DNA of 64,000 bases from the NCBI RefSeq assembly GCF_002158995.1, contig NZ_LOHF01000002.1, forward strand, positions 326,866-390,865, in the 5' to 3' direction. The position numbers and the translations under genes are program-made. The notes under the pieces were generated by a model. It did no database searches, was not told the DNA's origin, and worked only from the letters and a program-made list of their open reading frames with translations. Positions within the stretch are counted from its first letter, which is position 1. Each line of letters opens with the position of its first letter. Below, in pieces: positions 1 to 11,033 of the stretch. The DNA comes from Pseudomonas caspiana. Lineage in GTDB: Bacteria; Pseudomonadota; Gammaproteobacteria; Pseudomonadales; Pseudomonadaceae.

Positions 1-1
1 T

Positions 2-916
2 ACAGAAGGCGCCGATGTGAAGGCCGGCCAACAGCTGTATCAAATTGATCCAGCGCTTTACGAAGCCACGGCCAACAGCGCGAAGGCGACTTTGCAGTCG
101 GCCAAGTCGTTGGCTGATCGCTACAAGCAACTGGTCAACGAGCAAGCCGTAAGCCGTCAGGAATACGACACTGCCCTGTCTTCCAGCCAGGAAGCACAGG
201 CCACGCTGCAGACCGCTCAGATCAACCTGCGTTACACCAAGGTCATGGCACCGATCTCTGGCCGTATCGGGCGCTCCGATGTGACTGAAGGCGCACTGGT
301 CACCAGCGGTCAGACCAACGCGATGGCAACCATCCAGCAACTTGATCCGATCTACGTTGACGTGACCCAGTCTTCCGCCGAGATGCTCAAGCTGCGTCGC
401 GATCTGGAGAGCGGCAAGCTGCAAAAAGCCGGGGACAACGCCGCGACGGTCAAGCTGACCCTGGAAGACGGCAGCGAGTACAGCAAGCCGGGCAAACTTG
501 AGTTCTCCGAAGTGTCGGTAGACCAGGCGACTGGCTCCGTGACCTTGCGTGCAGTATTCCCGAACCCTGACCACACCCTGCTGCCTGGCATGTTCGTTCA
601 CGCCCAACTGCAAGCTGGTGTGAAAAGCGAAGCCATTCTTGCTCCACAGCAAGGCGTGACCCGTGACATGCGCGGCAAGCCATCAGCCCTGGTGGTCAAT
701 AAAGACAACAAGGTTGAGCAGCGCGAACTCATCGCCAACCGCACTTCAGGTGCTTACTGGCTGATCGAAAAAGGTCTGGAGCCGGGTGATCGCGTAATCA
801 CCGAAGGTCTGCAATTCGTCAAGCCAGGCGCGCAAGTGACGGTCAAGGAAGCGACCAACCTCACGCCAGCCCAGTCCGCTCAGTCCGCCCCTGCCGCCAC
901 TGGCAAAGGTGAGTAA
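2..916 (+). CDS. ttgA: RND efflux periplasmic adaptor (membrane fusion protein), 5' end outside window
   Basis: Periplasmic adaptor that links an RND pump to its outer-membrane channel in a tripartite multidrug exporter. About 304 C-terminal residues are present; the signal peptide and the first strands lie before the window. Visible are the helical hairpin, the return into the lipoyl half-motif (APISGRIGRS), the beta-barrel region and an Ala/Pro/Gln-rich tail. The next gene starts 4 bases after its stop, so the two are co-transcribed. It belongs to the MexA/TtgA/EmhA group; the symbol is by family and the ortholog name depends on the species. The regulator expected upstream (TtgR/EmhR) is not in the window. 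Confidence 0.9.
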   Translation, partial: TEGADVKAGQQLYQIDPALYEATANSAKATLQSAKSLADRYKQLVNEQAVSRQEYDTALSSSQEAQATLQTAQINLRYTKVMAPISGRIGRSDVTEGALVTSGQTNAMATIQQLDPIYVDVTQSSAEMLKLRRDLESGKLQKAGDNAATVKLTLEDGSEYSKPGKLEFSEVSVDQATGSVTLRAVFPNPDHTLLPGMFVHAQLQAGVKSEAILAPQQGVTRDMRGKPSALVVNKDNKVEQRELIANRTSGAYWLIEKGLEPGDRVITEGLQFVKPGAQVTVKEATNLTPAQSAQSAPAATGKGE

Positions 917-919
917 CCG

Positions 920-3900
920 ATGTCTAAATTCTTTATTGACCGCCCCATTTTCGCCTGGGTATTAGCCCTGGTGATCATGTTGGTGGGTACGCTTTCGATC
1001 CTGAAACTACCGATCAACCAATACCCGGCCATTGCGCCGACAGCCATCGACATTCAGGTTACCTACCCGGGCGCTTCGGCGCAGACCGTGCAGGACACCG
1101 TGGTGCAGATCATTGAGCAACAGCTCAACGGTATTGATAATCTGCGTTATGTTTCCTCGGACAGTAACTCCGATGGCAGCATGACCATCACCGTGACCTT
1201 CAACCAGGGTACCAACCCGGATACCGCTCAGGTTCAGGTCCAGAACAAGCTCAACCTCGCCACGCCGCTGTTGCCACAAGAAGTACAGCAACAGGGTCTG
1301 CGCGTTACCAAATCGGTGAAGAACTTCCTGCTGGTAATCGGTCTGGTTGCCGAAGACGGCAGCGGTCTGACCCGTGAAGACTTGTCCAACTACATCGTTT
1401 CCAACATCCAGGACCCAATCTCCCGGACTTCCGGTGTGGGCGACTTCCAGGTGTTTGGTTCGCAGTACGCCATGCGCATCTGGCTGGATCCGGCCAAGCT
1501 CAACAACTTCCAGTTGACACCGGTTGATGTGAGCACAGCGATTTCTGCACAGAACGTACAGATCGCAACCGGCCAACTGGGTGGCCTGCCTGCCCTGCCC
1601 GGCACACAACTGAATGCCACGATTATCGGCAAGACGCGTCTGCAAACCCCTGAGCAGTTCGGCAACATTCTGCTCAAGGTCAATACCGACGGCTCGCAAG
1701 TACGTCTGCGTGACGTAGCCCGCATCGAGCTTGGTGGCCAGAACTACAGCATCGACGCACAGTTCAACGGTAAACCCGCTTCTGGTATGGCGATCAAACT
1801 GGCTTCCGGTGCCAACGCACTCGACACCGCCAAGGCCATTCGCGCCACCGTTGCCAACCTGGAGCCGTTCTTTCCGCCTGGCATGAAAGTGGTTTATCCA
1901 TACGACACCACCCCGACCGTGACTGAATCGATCTCCGGTGTTGTGCACACCCTGATCGAAGCGATCGTGCTGGTGTTCCTGGTGATGTACCTGTTCCTGC
2001 AGAACTTCCGGGCTACCGTGATCACTACGATGACCGTACCGGTAGTATTGCTTGGTACATTCGGCATCCTCGCGGCGTTCGGTTTCACGATTAACACCCT
2101 GACCATGTTCGGCATGATTCTGGCCATCGGACTCTTGGTGGACGACGCCATCGTGGTGGTAGAGAACGTCGAGCGGGTGATGGCCGAAGAGCATTTATCG
2201 CCCAAAGAGGCGACCAAGAAATCCATGGAGCAGATCCAGGGCGCACTGGTGGGTATCGCCATGGTGCTCTCGGCGGTACTGCTGCCAATGGCGTTCTTCG
2301 GGGGGTCTACAGGGGTTATTTACAAACAGTTCTCGATCACCATTGTTTCGGCGATGGCCTTGTCGGTACTGGTCGCATTGATCTTCACCCCGGCGCTTTG
2401 CGCCACTATGCTCAAGCCGATCGATCCGGAAAAACACGGCCAACCTAAAAAAGGCTTCTTCGGCTGGTTCAACCGTACCTTTGATCGTGGCGTAGACAGC
2501 TACGAGCGCGGCGTGGGACGGATGGTGACTCACAAGCTGCCAGCATTCGGCGTGTACCTGCTCATCGTTGCGGGCATGATCTTCCTGTTCACCCGCATCC
2601 CGAGTGCGTTCCTGCCCGAAGAAGACCAGGGCGTGATCTTCGCCCAGGTGCAAACCCCGGCCGGTTCGTCTGCCGAGCGCACGCAGAAAGTCATCGACGA
2701 GATGCGTACCTTCCTGCTCGACAAAGAGAACGGCGAAGGCAACGGCGTAAACTCGGTATTCAGCGTCAACGGCTTCAACTTCGCCGGTCGCGGTCAGAGC
2801 TCGGGCCTTGCGTTTGTAATGCTGAAACCGTGGGACGAACGTGACTCCGAAAATACCGTTTTCAAAATTGCTGAACGGGCTCAGGCACACTTCGCCAGCT
2901 TCCGCGACGCGATGGTGTACGCCGTGGTCCCACCGTCGGTACTCGAACTGGGTAACGCAACCGGTTTCGACGTGTACCTGCAGGACCAGGGCGGTGTAGG
3001 CCACGAGAAGCTGCTCGAGGCGCGTAACCAGTTCCTCGGTATGGCGGCGCAGAGCAAGATTCTTGCCGGCGTACGTCCTAACGGCCTGGGCGATGAGCCG
3101 CAGTACGAACTCACCGTCGATGACGAGAAGGCCAGTGCCCTGGGCATCACCTTGTCGAACATCAACCAGACCCTGTCCATCGCACTGGGTGGTAGCTACG
3201 TCAACGACTTCATCGACCGCGGTCGGGTGAAGAAAGTGTACGTGCAGGGTGAAGCGGCAAGCCGCATGACCCCAGAGGATCTGGGCAAGTGGTATGTGCG
3301 CAATGACGCAGGAACCATGGTGCCATTGTCGGCTATCGCCACAGGCGAGTGGATCTACGGTTCGCCGAAGCTGTCGCGTTACAACGGCGTAGCAGCAATG
3401 GAAATTCTCGGTACACCGGCTCCGGGCTACAGTTCGGGTCAAGCCATGGCGGAAGTCGAGGCGATTGCCAAGAAGCTGCCATCGGGTATCGGCTATGCCT
3501 TCACCGGCCTGTCTTTCGAAGAACGTTTGTCCGGCTCCCAGGCACCTGCGCTATACGCCCTGTCGATGCTGGTGGTGTTCCTCTGTCTGGCAGCACTGTA
3601 TGAAAGCTGGTCGATTCCGATTGCGGTCATGCTCGTTGTACCGCTGGGTATCATCGGTGCACTGATGGCAACCAGCCTGAGGGGCCTGTCCAACGACGTG
3701 TTCTTCCAGGTCGGCTTGTTGACGACGATCGGGCTGGCGGCGAAGAATGCGATCCTGATTGTCGAGTTCGCCAAAGAACTGCATGAACAGGGCAAGAGTC
3801 TGGTGGATGCGGCGATGGAAGCCTGCCGCATGCGTCTGCGCCCGATCATCATGACCTCCATGGCGTTTATCCTCGGCGTGGTACCGCTGGCGATCTCCAC

Positions 3901-4081
3901 CGGTGCCGGTTCGGGTAGCCAGCACGCAATCGGTACGGGCGTAATCGGCGGTATGATCACCGCCACCGTCCTGGCAATTTTCTGGGTCCCAATGTTCTAC
4001 GTTGCCGTGTCGTCGATGTTCAAGAGCAAGTACGACAAGGAACACGAGAAACAAACATCACATGATGAGGCTGGCCAATGA
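920..4081 (+). CDS. ttgB: RND multidrug efflux permease (TtgB/MexB/EmhB family)
   Basis: Inner-membrane proton-driven pump of the HAE1 family, 1053 aa, the usual length. The N-terminus [13 protein letters not shown] is the family hallmark. The proton-relay motif [14 protein letters not shown] has its Asp pair at residues 408-409 (407-408 in MexB; one extra residue lies in the preceding porter region). A second conserved segment, [14 protein letters not shown], lies near residue 940. The gene is preceded by a GGTGAG ribosome site at the adaptor's 3' end and overlaps the next gene by 4 bases. Expected substrates by family are antibiotics, solvents and biocides; the sequence does not say which. 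Confidence 0.95.
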   Translation: MSKFFIDRPIFAWVLALVIMLVGTLSILKLPINQYPAIAPTAIDIQVTYPGASAQTVQDTVVQIIEQQLNGIDNLRYVSSDSNSDGSMTITVTFNQGTNPDTAQVQVQNKLNLATPLLPQEVQQQGLRVTKSVKNFLLVIGLVAEDGSGLTREDLSNYIVSNIQDPISRTSGVGDFQVFGSQYAMRIWLDPAKLNNFQLTPVDVSTAISAQNVQIATGQLGGLPALPGTQLNATIIGKTRLQTPEQFGNILLKVNTDGSQVRLRDVARIELGGQNYSIDAQFNGKPASGMAIKLASGANALDTAKAIRATVANLEPFFPPGMKVVYPYDTTPTVTESISGVVHTLIEAIVLVFLVMYLFLQNFRATVITTMTVPVVLLGTFGILAAFGFTINTLTMFGMILAIGLLVDDAIVVVENVERVMAEEHLSPKEATKKSMEQIQGALVGIAMVLSAVLLPMAFFGGSTGVIYKQFSITIVSAMALSVLVALIFTPALCATMLKPIDPEKHGQPKKGFFGWFNRTFDRGVDSYERGVGRMVTHKLPAFGVYLLIVAGMIFLFTRIPSAFLPEEDQGVIFAQVQTPAGSSAERTQKVIDEMRTFLLDKENGEGNGVNSVFSVNGFNFAGRGQSSGLAFVMLKPWDERDSENTVFKIAERAQAHFASFRDAMVYAVVPPSVLELGNATGFDVYLQDQGGVGHEKLLEARNQFLGMAAQSKILAGVRPNGLGDEPQYELTVDDEKASALGITLSNINQTLSIALGGSYVNDFIDRGRVKKVYVQGEAASRMTPEDLGKWYVRNDAGTMVPLSAIATGEWIYGSPKLSRYNGVAAMEILGTPAPGYSSGQAMAEVEAIAKKLPSGIGYAFTGLSFEERLSGSQAPALYALSMLVVFLCLAALYESWSIPIAVMLVVPLGIIGALMATSLRGLSNDVFFQVGLLTTIGLAAKNAILIVEFAKELHEQGKSLVDAAMEACRMRLRPIIMTSMAFILGVVPLAISTGAGSGSQHAIGTGVIGGMITATVLAIFWVPMFYVAVSSMFKSKYDKEHEKQTSHDEAGQ

Positions 4082-5538
4082 GCAAGTCCCTGATCTCCCT
4101 GGCAGTCACTGCGGTCATCCTCAGTGGTTGCTCGCTGATCCCTGAATACAAACAGCCTGCGGCTCCGGTCGCGGCGCAGTACCCGCAAGGTCCGGCCTAT
4201 TCGCCGACTGAAGCGGCGAACGTCGCGGCGGCTGAGCAGGGCTGGCGTCAGTTTTTCCATGACCCTGCCCTGCAACAGCTGATTCAGACTGCGCTGGTCA
4301 ATAACCGCGACCTGCGTGTCGCGGCGCTGAACATCGACGCTTACCGTGCGCAGTACCGCATTCAGCGTGCCGATCTGTTCCCGGCTGTTTCTGCTGATGG
4401 CAGCGGCAGCCGTCAACGGGTTCCGGCCAACCTGTCGACGACTGGCGAATCGGGCATTACCAGCCAGTACTCCGCCACGCTGGGCGTCAGCGCCTACGAA
4501 CTGGACCTCTTCGGTCGGGTTCGCAGCTTGAGCGAGCAAGCCTTGCAGACCTACTTCTCCAGTGAAGAAGCCCGTCGCAGCACGCAGATCAGCCTGGTGG
4601 CAAACGTCGCCAATGCCTACATGACCTGGCAGGCTGATAAAGAGCTGCTCAAGCTGACCGAAGAAACCCTCAAGACCTACGAGGAAAGTCTGCGTCTGAC
4701 TTCCCGCAGTAACGAAGTGGGCGTCTCGTCGGCGCTGGATCTGAGCCAGGCACGGACCTCGGTGGAAAGCGCCAAGGTTGCGCTGGCGCGCTACCAGCGT
4801 CAGGTCGCTCAGGATCAGAACAACCTGACCTTGCTGCTTGGCACGAACCTGCCGGACAACTTGCCGCCCGCTCAGCCTTTGAGTGCCGACCTGTTGAGCG
4901 CTCTGCCAGCAGGGCTGCCTTCGGACCTGCTGCAGCGTCGTCCGGACATTCTGCAAGCCGAGCATTCGTTGCAAGCTGCCAACGCCAATATCGGCGCGGC
5001 CCGTGCGGCGTTTTTCCCGAGCATCAGCCTGACAGCCAACGCCGGTACGATCAGCCCGGATCTTTCCGGCCTGTTCAATGGCGGTTCGGGTACCTGGTTG
5101 TTCCAGCCAAGCATCAACATTCCGATCTTTAACGCTGGCAGCCTTCGTGCCAGCCTGGATTACTCGAAAATCCAGAAAGAGATCAGCGTTGCCAATTACG
5201 AGAAGGCGATTCAAACCGCCTTCCAGGAAGTCTCTGACGGCCTGGCCTCGCGCAAGACTTACAACGAACAGTTGCAAGCCCAGCGTGATTTCGTCAATGC
5301 CAACCAGGACTACTACCGTCTGGCCGAACGTCGCTACCGGATCGGGATCGACAGCAACCTGACCTTCCTTGATGCTCAACGCTCGCTGTTCAGCGCACAA
5401 CAATCGCTGATCACCGACCGCCTCTCCCAACTCACCAGCGAGGTCAACCTGTACAAGGCCCTCGGCGGTGGCTGGTACGAGCAAACCGGTCAGGCCAAAC
5501 CGATTGATAAAGAGAAGCCATCAGTTCAACTGTTCTAA
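4078..5538 (+). CDS. ttgC: Outer-membrane efflux lipoprotein (OprM/TtgC/EmhC family)
   Basis: Trimeric outer-membrane channel of the tripartite pump, 486 aa. A lipoprotein signal with lipobox LSGC places the acylated Cys at about residue 18. Two outer-membrane-efflux repeats follow, with the typical segments [16 protein letters not shown] and the closing [15 protein letters not shown]. It overlaps ttgB by 4 bases (ATGA), so the three genes form one operon, closed by a terminator 26 bases downstream. All three partners of the pump are adjacent, unlike the second RND operon at the right end of the window, where only adaptor and pump are visible. Confidence 0.95.
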   Translation: MSKSLISLAVTAVILSGCSLIPEYKQPAAPVAAQYPQGPAYSPTEAANVAAAEQGWRQFFHDPALQQLIQTALVNNRDLRVAALNIDAYRAQYRIQRADLFPAVSADGSGSRQRVPANLSTTGESGITSQYSATLGVSAYELDLFGRVRSLSEQALQTYFSSEEARRSTQISLVANVANAYMTWQADKELLKLTEETLKTYEESLRLTSRSNEVGVSSALDLSQARTSVESAKVALARYQRQVAQDQNNLTLLLGTNLPDNLPPAQPLSADLLSALPAGLPSDLLQRRPDILQAEHSLQAANANIGAARAAFFPSISLTANAGTISPDLSGLFNGGSGTWLFQPSINIPIFNAGSLRASLDYSKIQKEISVANYEKAIQTAFQEVSDGLASRKTYNEQLQAQRDFVNANQDYYRLAERRYRIGIDSNLTFLDAQRSLFSAQQSLITDRLSQLTSEVNLYKALGGGWYEQTGQAKPIDKEKPSVQLF

Positions 5539-5563
5539 CACTTGTCCTGATAAGCCGTTCAAT

Positions 5564-5593
5564 AAAAAACCCACCTCATCGGTGGGTTTTTTA
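5564..5593 (+). terminator. Rho-independent terminator after the efflux operon
   Basis: Perfect 6-bp stem CCCACC/GGTGGG around a 5-base loop, preceded by A6 and followed by T6. The symmetry lets it also terminate the convergent pcaT transcript from the other strand. Confidence 0.9.
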
Positions 5594-5615
5594 TTGCTTC
5601 AGAGAAGACGATCTA

Positions 5616-6905
5616 TCAGTGATCGTGATGCAAATAAGCCGGCTGCTTGGGCAGGCGCAGGCTGAACAGGAAAGCGACGGCCATCATGATCGTCACGTAC
5701 CAGTAGAAATTGCTCTCCATGCCCTGATTCTTCAGGCTTAGCGCAACAAATTCTGCCGAACCACCAAACACCGCGTTAGCCACCGCATAAGCAAGACCGA
5801 CACCCAGCGCACGTACTTGCGGAGGGAACATTTCAGCCTTCACCAGACCGCTGATGGAGGTATAGAAACTCACGATTGCCAGCGCAAAGGTGATGAGCAG
5901 AAAAGCCAGGAACGGGCTGGTCGTGGTCTTCAGGGTCATCAGGATCGGTACCGTGCAAAGCGTACCCAGTGCGCCGAACCACAGCATCGAGTTACGGCGA
6001 CCGATCTTGTCCGCCAGCATGCCGAACAACGGCTGCATGCACATGTACAGGAACAACGCGCCGGTCATGATGTAGCTGGCTATTTTAGGGTCCATGCCGC
6101 CGGTGTTCACCAGGTACTTCTGCATGTACGTCGTGAAGGTATAGAAAATCAGCGAGCCGCCCGCGGTGTAACCCAGCACAGTGATAAACGCGGCCTTGTG
6201 ATCGCGAAACAGTGCGCCGATGCTCCCGGCGTCCTTGTCCTGACGCATTTCGGCAGTGGTGGTTTCTTCGAGCGAGCGACGTAACAGCAGCGAGATCACC
6301 GCTGCGACGGCACCGATCACGAACGGAATTCGCCAGCCGTACGCACGCAGCTCTTCAGTGCTGAGAAACTGCTGCATGATCACAACAGTCAGTACCGCCA
6401 GCAGTTGCCCGCCGATCAACGTCACGTACTGGAACGACGCAAAGAAGCCGCGCTGGCCGCGTAACGCCACTTCGCTCATGTACGTCGCCGTGGTGCCATA
6501 TTCGCCGCCTACCGACAAGCCCTGAATCAATCGCGCCAGCAACAGCAATGCTGGGGCCCAGACGCCAATCGTTGCGTAAGTCGGTAGACACGCAATCATC
6601 AATGAGCCACCGCACATCATCAGTACAGCGATCATCATTGAGTTCTTGCGACCATGCTTGTCGGCTACTCGGCCAAACAACCAACCGCCAATAGGCCGCA
6701 TCAGAAATCCGGCGGCAAATACGCCTGCGGTATTGAGCAACTGAACGGTGGGATCATCGGAAGGAAAGAAGGCGGGAGCGAAGTAAATAGCGCAGAAGGC
6801 GTAGACGTAGAAATCGAACCATTCGACCAGATTGCCCGACGAGGCGCCCACAATCGCAAAGATCCTTTTGCTGCGTTCTTCACCCGTGTAATGCGTGGTT
6901 GTCAT
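5616..6905 (-). CDS. pcaT: MFS dicarboxylate/aromatic-acid transporter, PcaT type
   Basis: Major facilitator of the metabolite:H+ symporter (KgtP/ShiA-like) group, 429 aa, 12 predicted membrane segments. The loop motif between TM2 and TM3 is [12 protein letters not shown] and is repeated in the second half as [12 protein letters not shown]. The TM1 signature [16 protein letters not shown] is typical of this family. Its place directly behind pcaF matches pcaT of P. putida, which is linked to beta-ketoadipate uptake and utilisation; the substrate is inferred from that context. A GGGGA ribosome site precedes the ATG. It lies 191 bp downstream of pcaF, and pcaBDC, which often follow, are absent here. 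Confidence 0.82.
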   Translation of the reverse strand: MTTTHYTGEERSKRIFAIVGASSGNLVEWFDFYVYAFCAIYFAPAFFPSDDPTVQLLNTAGVFAAGFLMRPIGGWLFGRVADKHGRKNSMMIAVLMMCGGSLMIACLPTYATIGVWAPALLLLARLIQGLSVGGEYGTTATYMSEVALRGQRGFFASFQYVTLIGGQLLAVLTVVIMQQFLSTEELRAYGWRIPFVIGAVAAVISLLLRRSLEETTTAEMRQDKDAGSIGALFRDHKAAFITVLGYTAGGSLIFYTFTTYMQKYLVNTGGMDPKIASYIMTGALFLYMCMQPLFGMLADKIGRRNSMLWFGALGTLCTVPILMTLKTTTSPFLAFLLITFALAIVSFYTSISGLVKAEMFPPQVRALGVGLAYAVANAVFGGSAEFVALSLKNQGMESNFYWYVTIMMAVAFLFSLRLPKQPAYLHHDH

Positions 6906-7096
6906 TATTTTTCCCCATTAAAGCTGAACAGTCATCCAGGACATAACCTGTAACATGTGACAACGCATAAGTCTCTGGAATTCCCATCCCTGCAGGAGCT
7001 CGAGGGTGCTCCTGAAAAACAATCACCCAGCCCTCAAATGACCTTTTCGTGGAGGCCATCAAAAAGCTGGGTGACTGTATTCAGTGATGTTCGGTA
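6906..7096. other. pcaF-pcaT intercistronic region with an 8-bp inverted repeat
   Basis: No gene seen. TCACCCAG at 7023-7030 pairs perfectly with CTGGGTGA at 7067-7074 (36-base loop). There is no following T run, so this is more likely an RNA-processing or attenuation hairpin than a terminator. Confidence 0.4.
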
Positions 7097-8299
7097 TCAG
7101 CGCTCAATAGCCAACGCTAGCCCCTGCCCTACGCCGACGCACATCGTCGCCAGACCTCGACGACCGCCGCTTTTTTCCAACTGGTGCAGCGCGGTCAATA
7201 CCAGTCGGGCGCCACTCATGCCCAATGGGTGCCCCAAGGCGATAGCGCCACCGTTGGGGTTCACTTGCGGCGCATCATCGGCCAGCCCCAACTCGCGCAG
7301 CACTGCAAGGCCTTGGCTGGCGAAGGCTTCATTGAGTTCGATCACATCAAAATCGCTGACCGCCAGGCCAAGGCGCTCCACCAGCTTACGCACCGCAGGC
7401 ACCGGACCGATGCCCATGACGCGCGGCGCGACACCGGCGCTGGCCATGCCGAGAATTCGTGCACGGGGTGTCAAACCATGTTTCTTGACCGCTTCGGCCG
7501 ATGCCAGAATCAACGCGGCTGCACCGTCATTGACCCCGGACGCATTACCGGCTGTGACGGTCTTTTCCGGACCATTGACCGGTTTCAATTTGGCCAGGGT
7601 TTCCAGGCTGGTATCGGCGCGCGGGTGCTCGTCTTGCTCCACGACCGTTTCGCCCTTTTTATGAACGACGCGCACGGGCGTGATTTCTTCTTTAAAAAAG
7701 CCCGCAGCCTGAGCAGCGGCGGTGCGCTGTTGACTGCGCAGGGCGAAAGCGTCCTGATCGGCCCGAGAAATCTTGAAATCATCGGCGACGTTGTCGCCGG
7801 TTTGCGGCATCGAGTCGACGCCGTACTGTTCTTTCATCAACGGGTTGATGAAGCGCCAACCAATGGTGGTGTCTTCCAGCTTCATGTTGCGTGAATACGC
7901 CGCGTCAGCTTTACCCATGACAAAGGGCGCGCGCGACATAGACTCGACACCACCAGCAATCGCCAGCTCCATTTCGCCAGCAGCAATCGCACGAAATGCC
8001 GTGCCAATAGCGTCCATGCCCGAGGCGCACAAACGGTTGAGGGTTACGCCCGGGATCGTCTCCGGGAGGCCAGCCAGCAAAGCAGCCATCCGCGCCACGT
8101 TGCGGTTGTCTTCACCGGCCTGGTTGGCGCAGCCGAAAAACACCTCGTCCACTTCGTTCCAATTGACCGAAGGGTTGCGCTCCATCAGAGCCTTGATCGG
8201 CACAGCCGCCAGATCATCGGCGCGGACGCTGGACAGACCGCCGCCAAAACGACCAATCGGGGTGCGAATCGCATCGCAGATAAAAACCTCGCGCATCAT
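7097..8299 (-). CDS. pcaF: Beta-ketoadipyl-CoA thiolase
   Basis: Last step of the beta-ketoadipate pathway: beta-ketoadipyl-CoA plus CoA gives succinyl-CoA and acetyl-CoA. 400 aa. The acyl-accepting Cys lies in [10 protein letters not shown] (about residue 90), the catalytic His in [11 protein letters not shown], and the second Cys in [10 protein letters not shown] near the C-terminus. The start codon at 8299 gives a 4-base ATGA overlap with pcaJ; an ATG one codon later is equally close to the GGAG site. It is encoded in one transcript with the CoA-transferase genes that supply its substrate. Confidence 0.95.
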   Translation of the reverse strand: MMREVFICDAIRTPIGRFGGGLSSVRADDLAAVPIKALMERNPSVNWNEVDEVFFGCANQAGEDNRNVARMAALLAGLPETIPGVTLNRLCASGMDAIGTAFRAIAAGEMELAIAGGVESMSRAPFVMGKADAAYSRNMKLEDTTIGWRFINPLMKEQYGVDSMPQTGDNVADDFKISRADQDAFALRSQQRTAAAQAAGFFKEEITPVRVVHKKGETVVEQDEHPRADTSLETLAKLKPVNGPEKTVTAGNASGVNDGAAALILASAEAVKKHGLTPRARILGMASAGVAPRVMGIGPVPAVRKLVERLGLAVSDFDVIELNEAFASQGLAVLRELGLADDAPQVNPNGGAIALGHPLGMSGARLVLTALHQLEKSGGRRGLATMCVGVGQGLALAIER

Positions 8300-9075
8300 G
8301 CTTCTCCCGGCGCTTGACCATGAGCTTTAGCGGTCCGGGCTTCCAGGTCACGCAAAGCAGCCAGCTCAGTTTCTGTCGGCTCGGCGGAGTACTCGACATT
8401 CTCCGCAAAACGCAACTCCCACCCAGTAGCGGCGATCACCTGCTCACGGGTCACACCGGGATGCAGCGTAGTGACGACAAACTCGTTACTGCCCTCTTCC
8501 GGCTCCATGATGCACAGATCAGTGATAATCCCGACCGGTCCGGCACCGGGCAAGCCGAGGCGCTTGCGTGAATCGCCGCCTTCGCCATGGCCAACGGACG
8601 TGATGAAATCCAGCTTGTTCACGAAAGCGCGCGCCGACTGCTTGAGGATGATCAGGACCTGCTTGGCAGACCCGGCAATTTCCGGCGCACCGCCAGCCCC
8701 TGGCAGACGTACTTTCGGGTTGTTGTAATCGCCAACAACCGTGGTGTTGATGTTGCCGAAACGGTCGACTTGCGCAGCCCCGAGAAAGCCCACATCCACT
8801 CGTCCGCCCTGCAGCCAGTAGCGGAAGATCTCACTGGTGGATACCACTGTGTCGGCTGTTTCCGCCAGCTCGCCGTCGCCAATCGACAGCGGCAGCACAG
8901 TCGGTTTGGCCCCAATTGGACCTGATTCGTAAATCAGCACCACATCGGGCGAGGAAGTCAGGCGAGCCAGGTTCGCCGCCTTGGAAGGCAAGCCGATACC
9001 GACGAAGCAGACAGCGCCATTACGCAAGCGGCGAGCCGCCGCCACGGTCATCATTTCACTGGTGGTGTAAGTCAT
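8296..9075 (-). CDS. pcaJ: 3-oxoadipate CoA-transferase subunit B
   Basis: Beta subunit of the succinyl-CoA:3-oxoadipate CoA-transferase, 259 aa. It carries the catalytic glutamate, Glu50, in [11 protein letters not shown]; the family's covalent glutamyl-CoA intermediate forms there. The start overlaps the pcaI stop by one base (TAATG), and the end overlaps pcaF by 4 bases, so translation of the three genes is likely coupled. A CoA-transferase of another 3-oxo acid is the main alternative, but the pcaR/pcaF context argues for 3-oxoadipate. Confidence 0.95.
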   Translation of the reverse strand: MTYTTSEMMTVAAARRLRNGAVCFVGIGLPSKAANLARLTSSPDVVLIYESGPIGAKPTVLPLSIGDGELAETADTVVSTSEIFRYWLQGGRVDVGFLGAAQVDRFGNINTTVVGDYNNPKVRLPGAGGAPEIAGSAKQVLIILKQSARAFVNKLDFITSVGHGEGGDSRKRLGLPGAGPVGIITDLCIMEPEEGSNEFVVTTLHPGVTREQVIAATGWELRFAENVEYSAEPTETELAALRDLEARTAKAHGQAPGEA

Positions 9076-9932
9076 TATTTTGCCTCCGAAGCGCTGGCCA
9101 ACTTGCTCTGGAATTCGCTGAAATCCGCAGTGCCATAAATGTAATCCTTGATCCAGGCATTGAAGCTCTCGCGATCACGGGCAATCGGGTCCCAGGCCTG
9201 ATAGAAGCGGTTGTCGCGCTCGTAGTAACCGTGGGCGTATGAAGGATGAGCACCACCGGGTACAAGGCATACCGCGCTCAAAGCCCAGGTTGGCAATACG
9301 CAGGCGTTCATCGGAGCATTCAGGTCATCAACGATCTCTTCCACGGTAACGATGCAACGCTTGGCAGCCAGTGCGGCTTCCTTCTGCACACCAAGGATGC
9401 CCCACAGCAGCACGTTGCCTTTGCGGTCTGCTTTCTGCGCATGAATGACCGTTACATCCGGACGCACGGCAGGCACGGCTGCGAGCACCTCGCCGGTGAA
9501 CGGGCAAGTGACCGTCTTGATCAGTGGATTGACCTTGGGCAAATCGGAACCGGCGTAAGCGCGCAATACAGCAAATGGAAGACCCGATGCGCCAGCAACA
9601 TAGGCGTTAGCCAGGTCGGCATGGCTGTGTTCTTCGATTTCCATCGCGTGCGGCCATTGTTTTTCAACGGCGTCACGCAAACGATGCAGAGAGCCGACCC
9701 CAGGATTACCGCCCCACGAGAAAATCAGGCGCTTGGCACAGCCCGCGCCGATGAGCTGGTCGTAGATCAGGTCAGGCGTCATGCGCACCAGCGTCAGGTC
9801 TTTTTTACCCTGACGAATGATTTCATGGCCTGCGGCCGTGGGGATCAAATGGGTGAAGCCTTCCAGCGCAACGGTGTCGCCATCGTTGACCAATTGCTTC
9901 ACGGCGTCGCGTAGAGAAAGAATTTCAGCCAT
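9075..9932 (-). CDS. pcaI: 3-oxoadipate CoA-transferase subunit A
   Basis: Alpha subunit partner of PcaJ, 285 aa. The N-terminal DGDTVALEGFTHLIP region and the segment FSWGGNPGVGSL form the family's CoA-binding elements. The start ATG has a GGAG site 8 bases upstream. It is the first gene of pcaIJF(T), and the 143-bp gap to pcaR holds a near-perfect PcaR box, so induction by beta-ketoadipate through PcaR is expected. Confidence 0.95.
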   Translation of the reverse strand: MAEILSLRDAVKQLVNDGDTVALEGFTHLIPTAAGHEIIRQGKKDLTLVRMTPDLIYDQLIGAGCAKRLIFSWGGNPGVGSLHRLRDAVEKQWPHAMEIEEHSHADLANAYVAGASGLPFAVLRAYAGSDLPKVNPLIKTVTCPFTGEVLAAVPAVRPDVTVIHAQKADRKGNVLLWGILGVQKEAALAAKRCIVTVEEIVDDLNAPMNACVLPTWALSAVCLVPGGAHPSYAHGYYERDNRFYQAWDPIARDRESFNAWIKDYIYGTADFSEFQSKLASASEAK

Positions 9933-10029
9933 GAGGTGCTCCCGAACTCAAATTGCATCCAATGAACAGCGCAGATGGACTACGCTGGAATGGAATTGAG
10001 GTTATGCCGGGGCCTGAGGCCAAACAATC

Positions 10030-10060
10030 CGATAATCGATTATTCGTTCGTTAATCGCAC
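10030..10060. promoter_or_regulatory. PcaR operator region of pcaI
   Basis: GTTCGTTAATCGCAC at 10046-10060 matches the P. putida PcaR 15-mer GTTCGATAATCGCAC (recalled) at 14 of 15 positions. A second GATAATCG core lies beside it at 10031-10038. Both sit about 100-130 bp upstream of the pcaI start, in the short gap before pcaR. Confidence 0.7.
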
Positions 10061-10075
10061 AAATTCAGTGAACGC

Positions 10076-10918
10076 TCAGGTGAATAACTGGGTGCTCAAA
10101 TCCCTGCTCGCATCCAGCATGATAGGCAGGAAACGCTGCTCCAGCTCACTTCTGGCGACACGGCCTGCACTGGTACTCACATTCAACGCGGCAAGCACCT
10201 GACCGGATGCGTCATAGACCGGCACCGCGATAGAACGCAATCCTTGCTCCAGCTCCTGATCGACAATGCACCAGCCTTGCTGACGAACTTGCTGCAGACA
10301 TTCGAGCAGGGCTTCAGGTGTGCGAATAGTCCGACTGGTCTTGGGTTGCAGATCGACGTGGTCCAGATATTCGCGTAACGAAACATCGTCCAGTGCCGAA
10401 AGCAGAATGCGCCCCATGGACGTGCAATAAGCAGGCAGACGGCCGCCAACAGAAAGATCTACCGAAATCAGGCGCTGGGTTGTCGCGGAGCGCGCAATGT
10501 ACAGAATGTCTTCTCCCTCCAGAGTCGCCATGTTGCAGGCCTCATGCAACTGGTCACTCATCCGGTCCAGATAGGGCTGGGAAGAAACCGCCAGCGGCGT
10601 TGACGACAGGTACGCGTGGCCGAGGGTCAGCACCTTGGGCAACAGCGAGTAGGTTCGCCCGTCCGTCGTTGCATAACCCAGTTTGATCAACGTCAGCAGA
10701 CAACGCCGCACCGCCGCCCGAGGTATTTCGGTGCGGTGACTGATCTGTGCAATGGTCAAATGCCGTTTGCGCTCCTGGAAGGCATGAATCACAGCTAACC
10801 CTCTGGCCAGAGAAGTCATGAAATCCGGGTCTCCAGTCAGCGCCTGAATCCGTTTGGCGGGCGACGCAACGATCGGCGGTGCCAACGAAGCAAAAGAATT
10901 TCGTAGTTCATCATTCAT
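10076..10918 (-). CDS. pcaR: IclR-family regulator of the beta-ketoadipate pathway
   Basis: IclR-family transcription factor, 280 aa, with an N-terminal winged HTH (about residues 35-90, TIAQISHRTEIPRAAVRRCL) and a C-terminal ligand-binding domain. PcaR proteins respond to beta-ketoadipate and activate pca genes. The ATG at 10918 is chosen because GAGG lies 8 bases before it; a GTG two codons earlier has no room for a ribosome site. It is encoded upstream of and in line with pcaIJF. An exact PcaR box lies about 80-95 bp upstream of the start, which suggests autoregulation. Confidence 0.9.
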   Translation of the reverse strand: MNDELRNSFASLAPPIVASPAKRIQALTGDPDFMTSLARGLAVIHAFQERKRHLTIAQISHRTEIPRAAVRRCLLTLIKLGYATTDGRTYSLLPKVLTLGHAYLSSTPLAVSSQPYLDRMSDQLHEACNMATLEGEDILYIARSATTQRLISVDLSVGGRLPAYCTSMGRILLSALDDVSLREYLDHVDLQPKTSRTIRTPEALLECLQQVRQQGWCIVDQELEQGLRSIAVPVYDASGQVLAALNVSTSAGRVARSELEQRFLPIMLDASRDLSTQLFT

Positions 10919-10999
10919 TGCCACTACCTCGGTAAACCCTGTCAGGCCATATGAATCGCAGCTTCCACGCTTTTCGAAGGAAAGCGCACAATCCGCTTC

Positions 11000-11033
11000 G
11001 TGCGATTATCGAACGACTGGCCGATAATCGCAA
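11000..11033. promoter_or_regulatory. Paired PcaR boxes upstream of pcaR
   Basis: An exact copy of GTTCGATAATCGCAC lies on the minus strand at 11000-11014. A 12/15 copy lies in the opposite orientation at 11019-11033. The pair forms an inverted arrangement about 80-115 bp before pcaR, immediately next to a plus-strand TTGACC hexamer. Confidence 0.7.

Noticed and set aside
1007-2194. Long open frame of 395 codons antisense to the RND pump gene
   Set aside because: It lies wholly inside a well-supported gene and arises from its codon bias; the translation has no family features.
3997-5484. 495-codon minus-strand frame across ttgB/ttgC
   Set aside because: Antisense shadow of the OprM-like gene with no ribosome site or recognisable domain.
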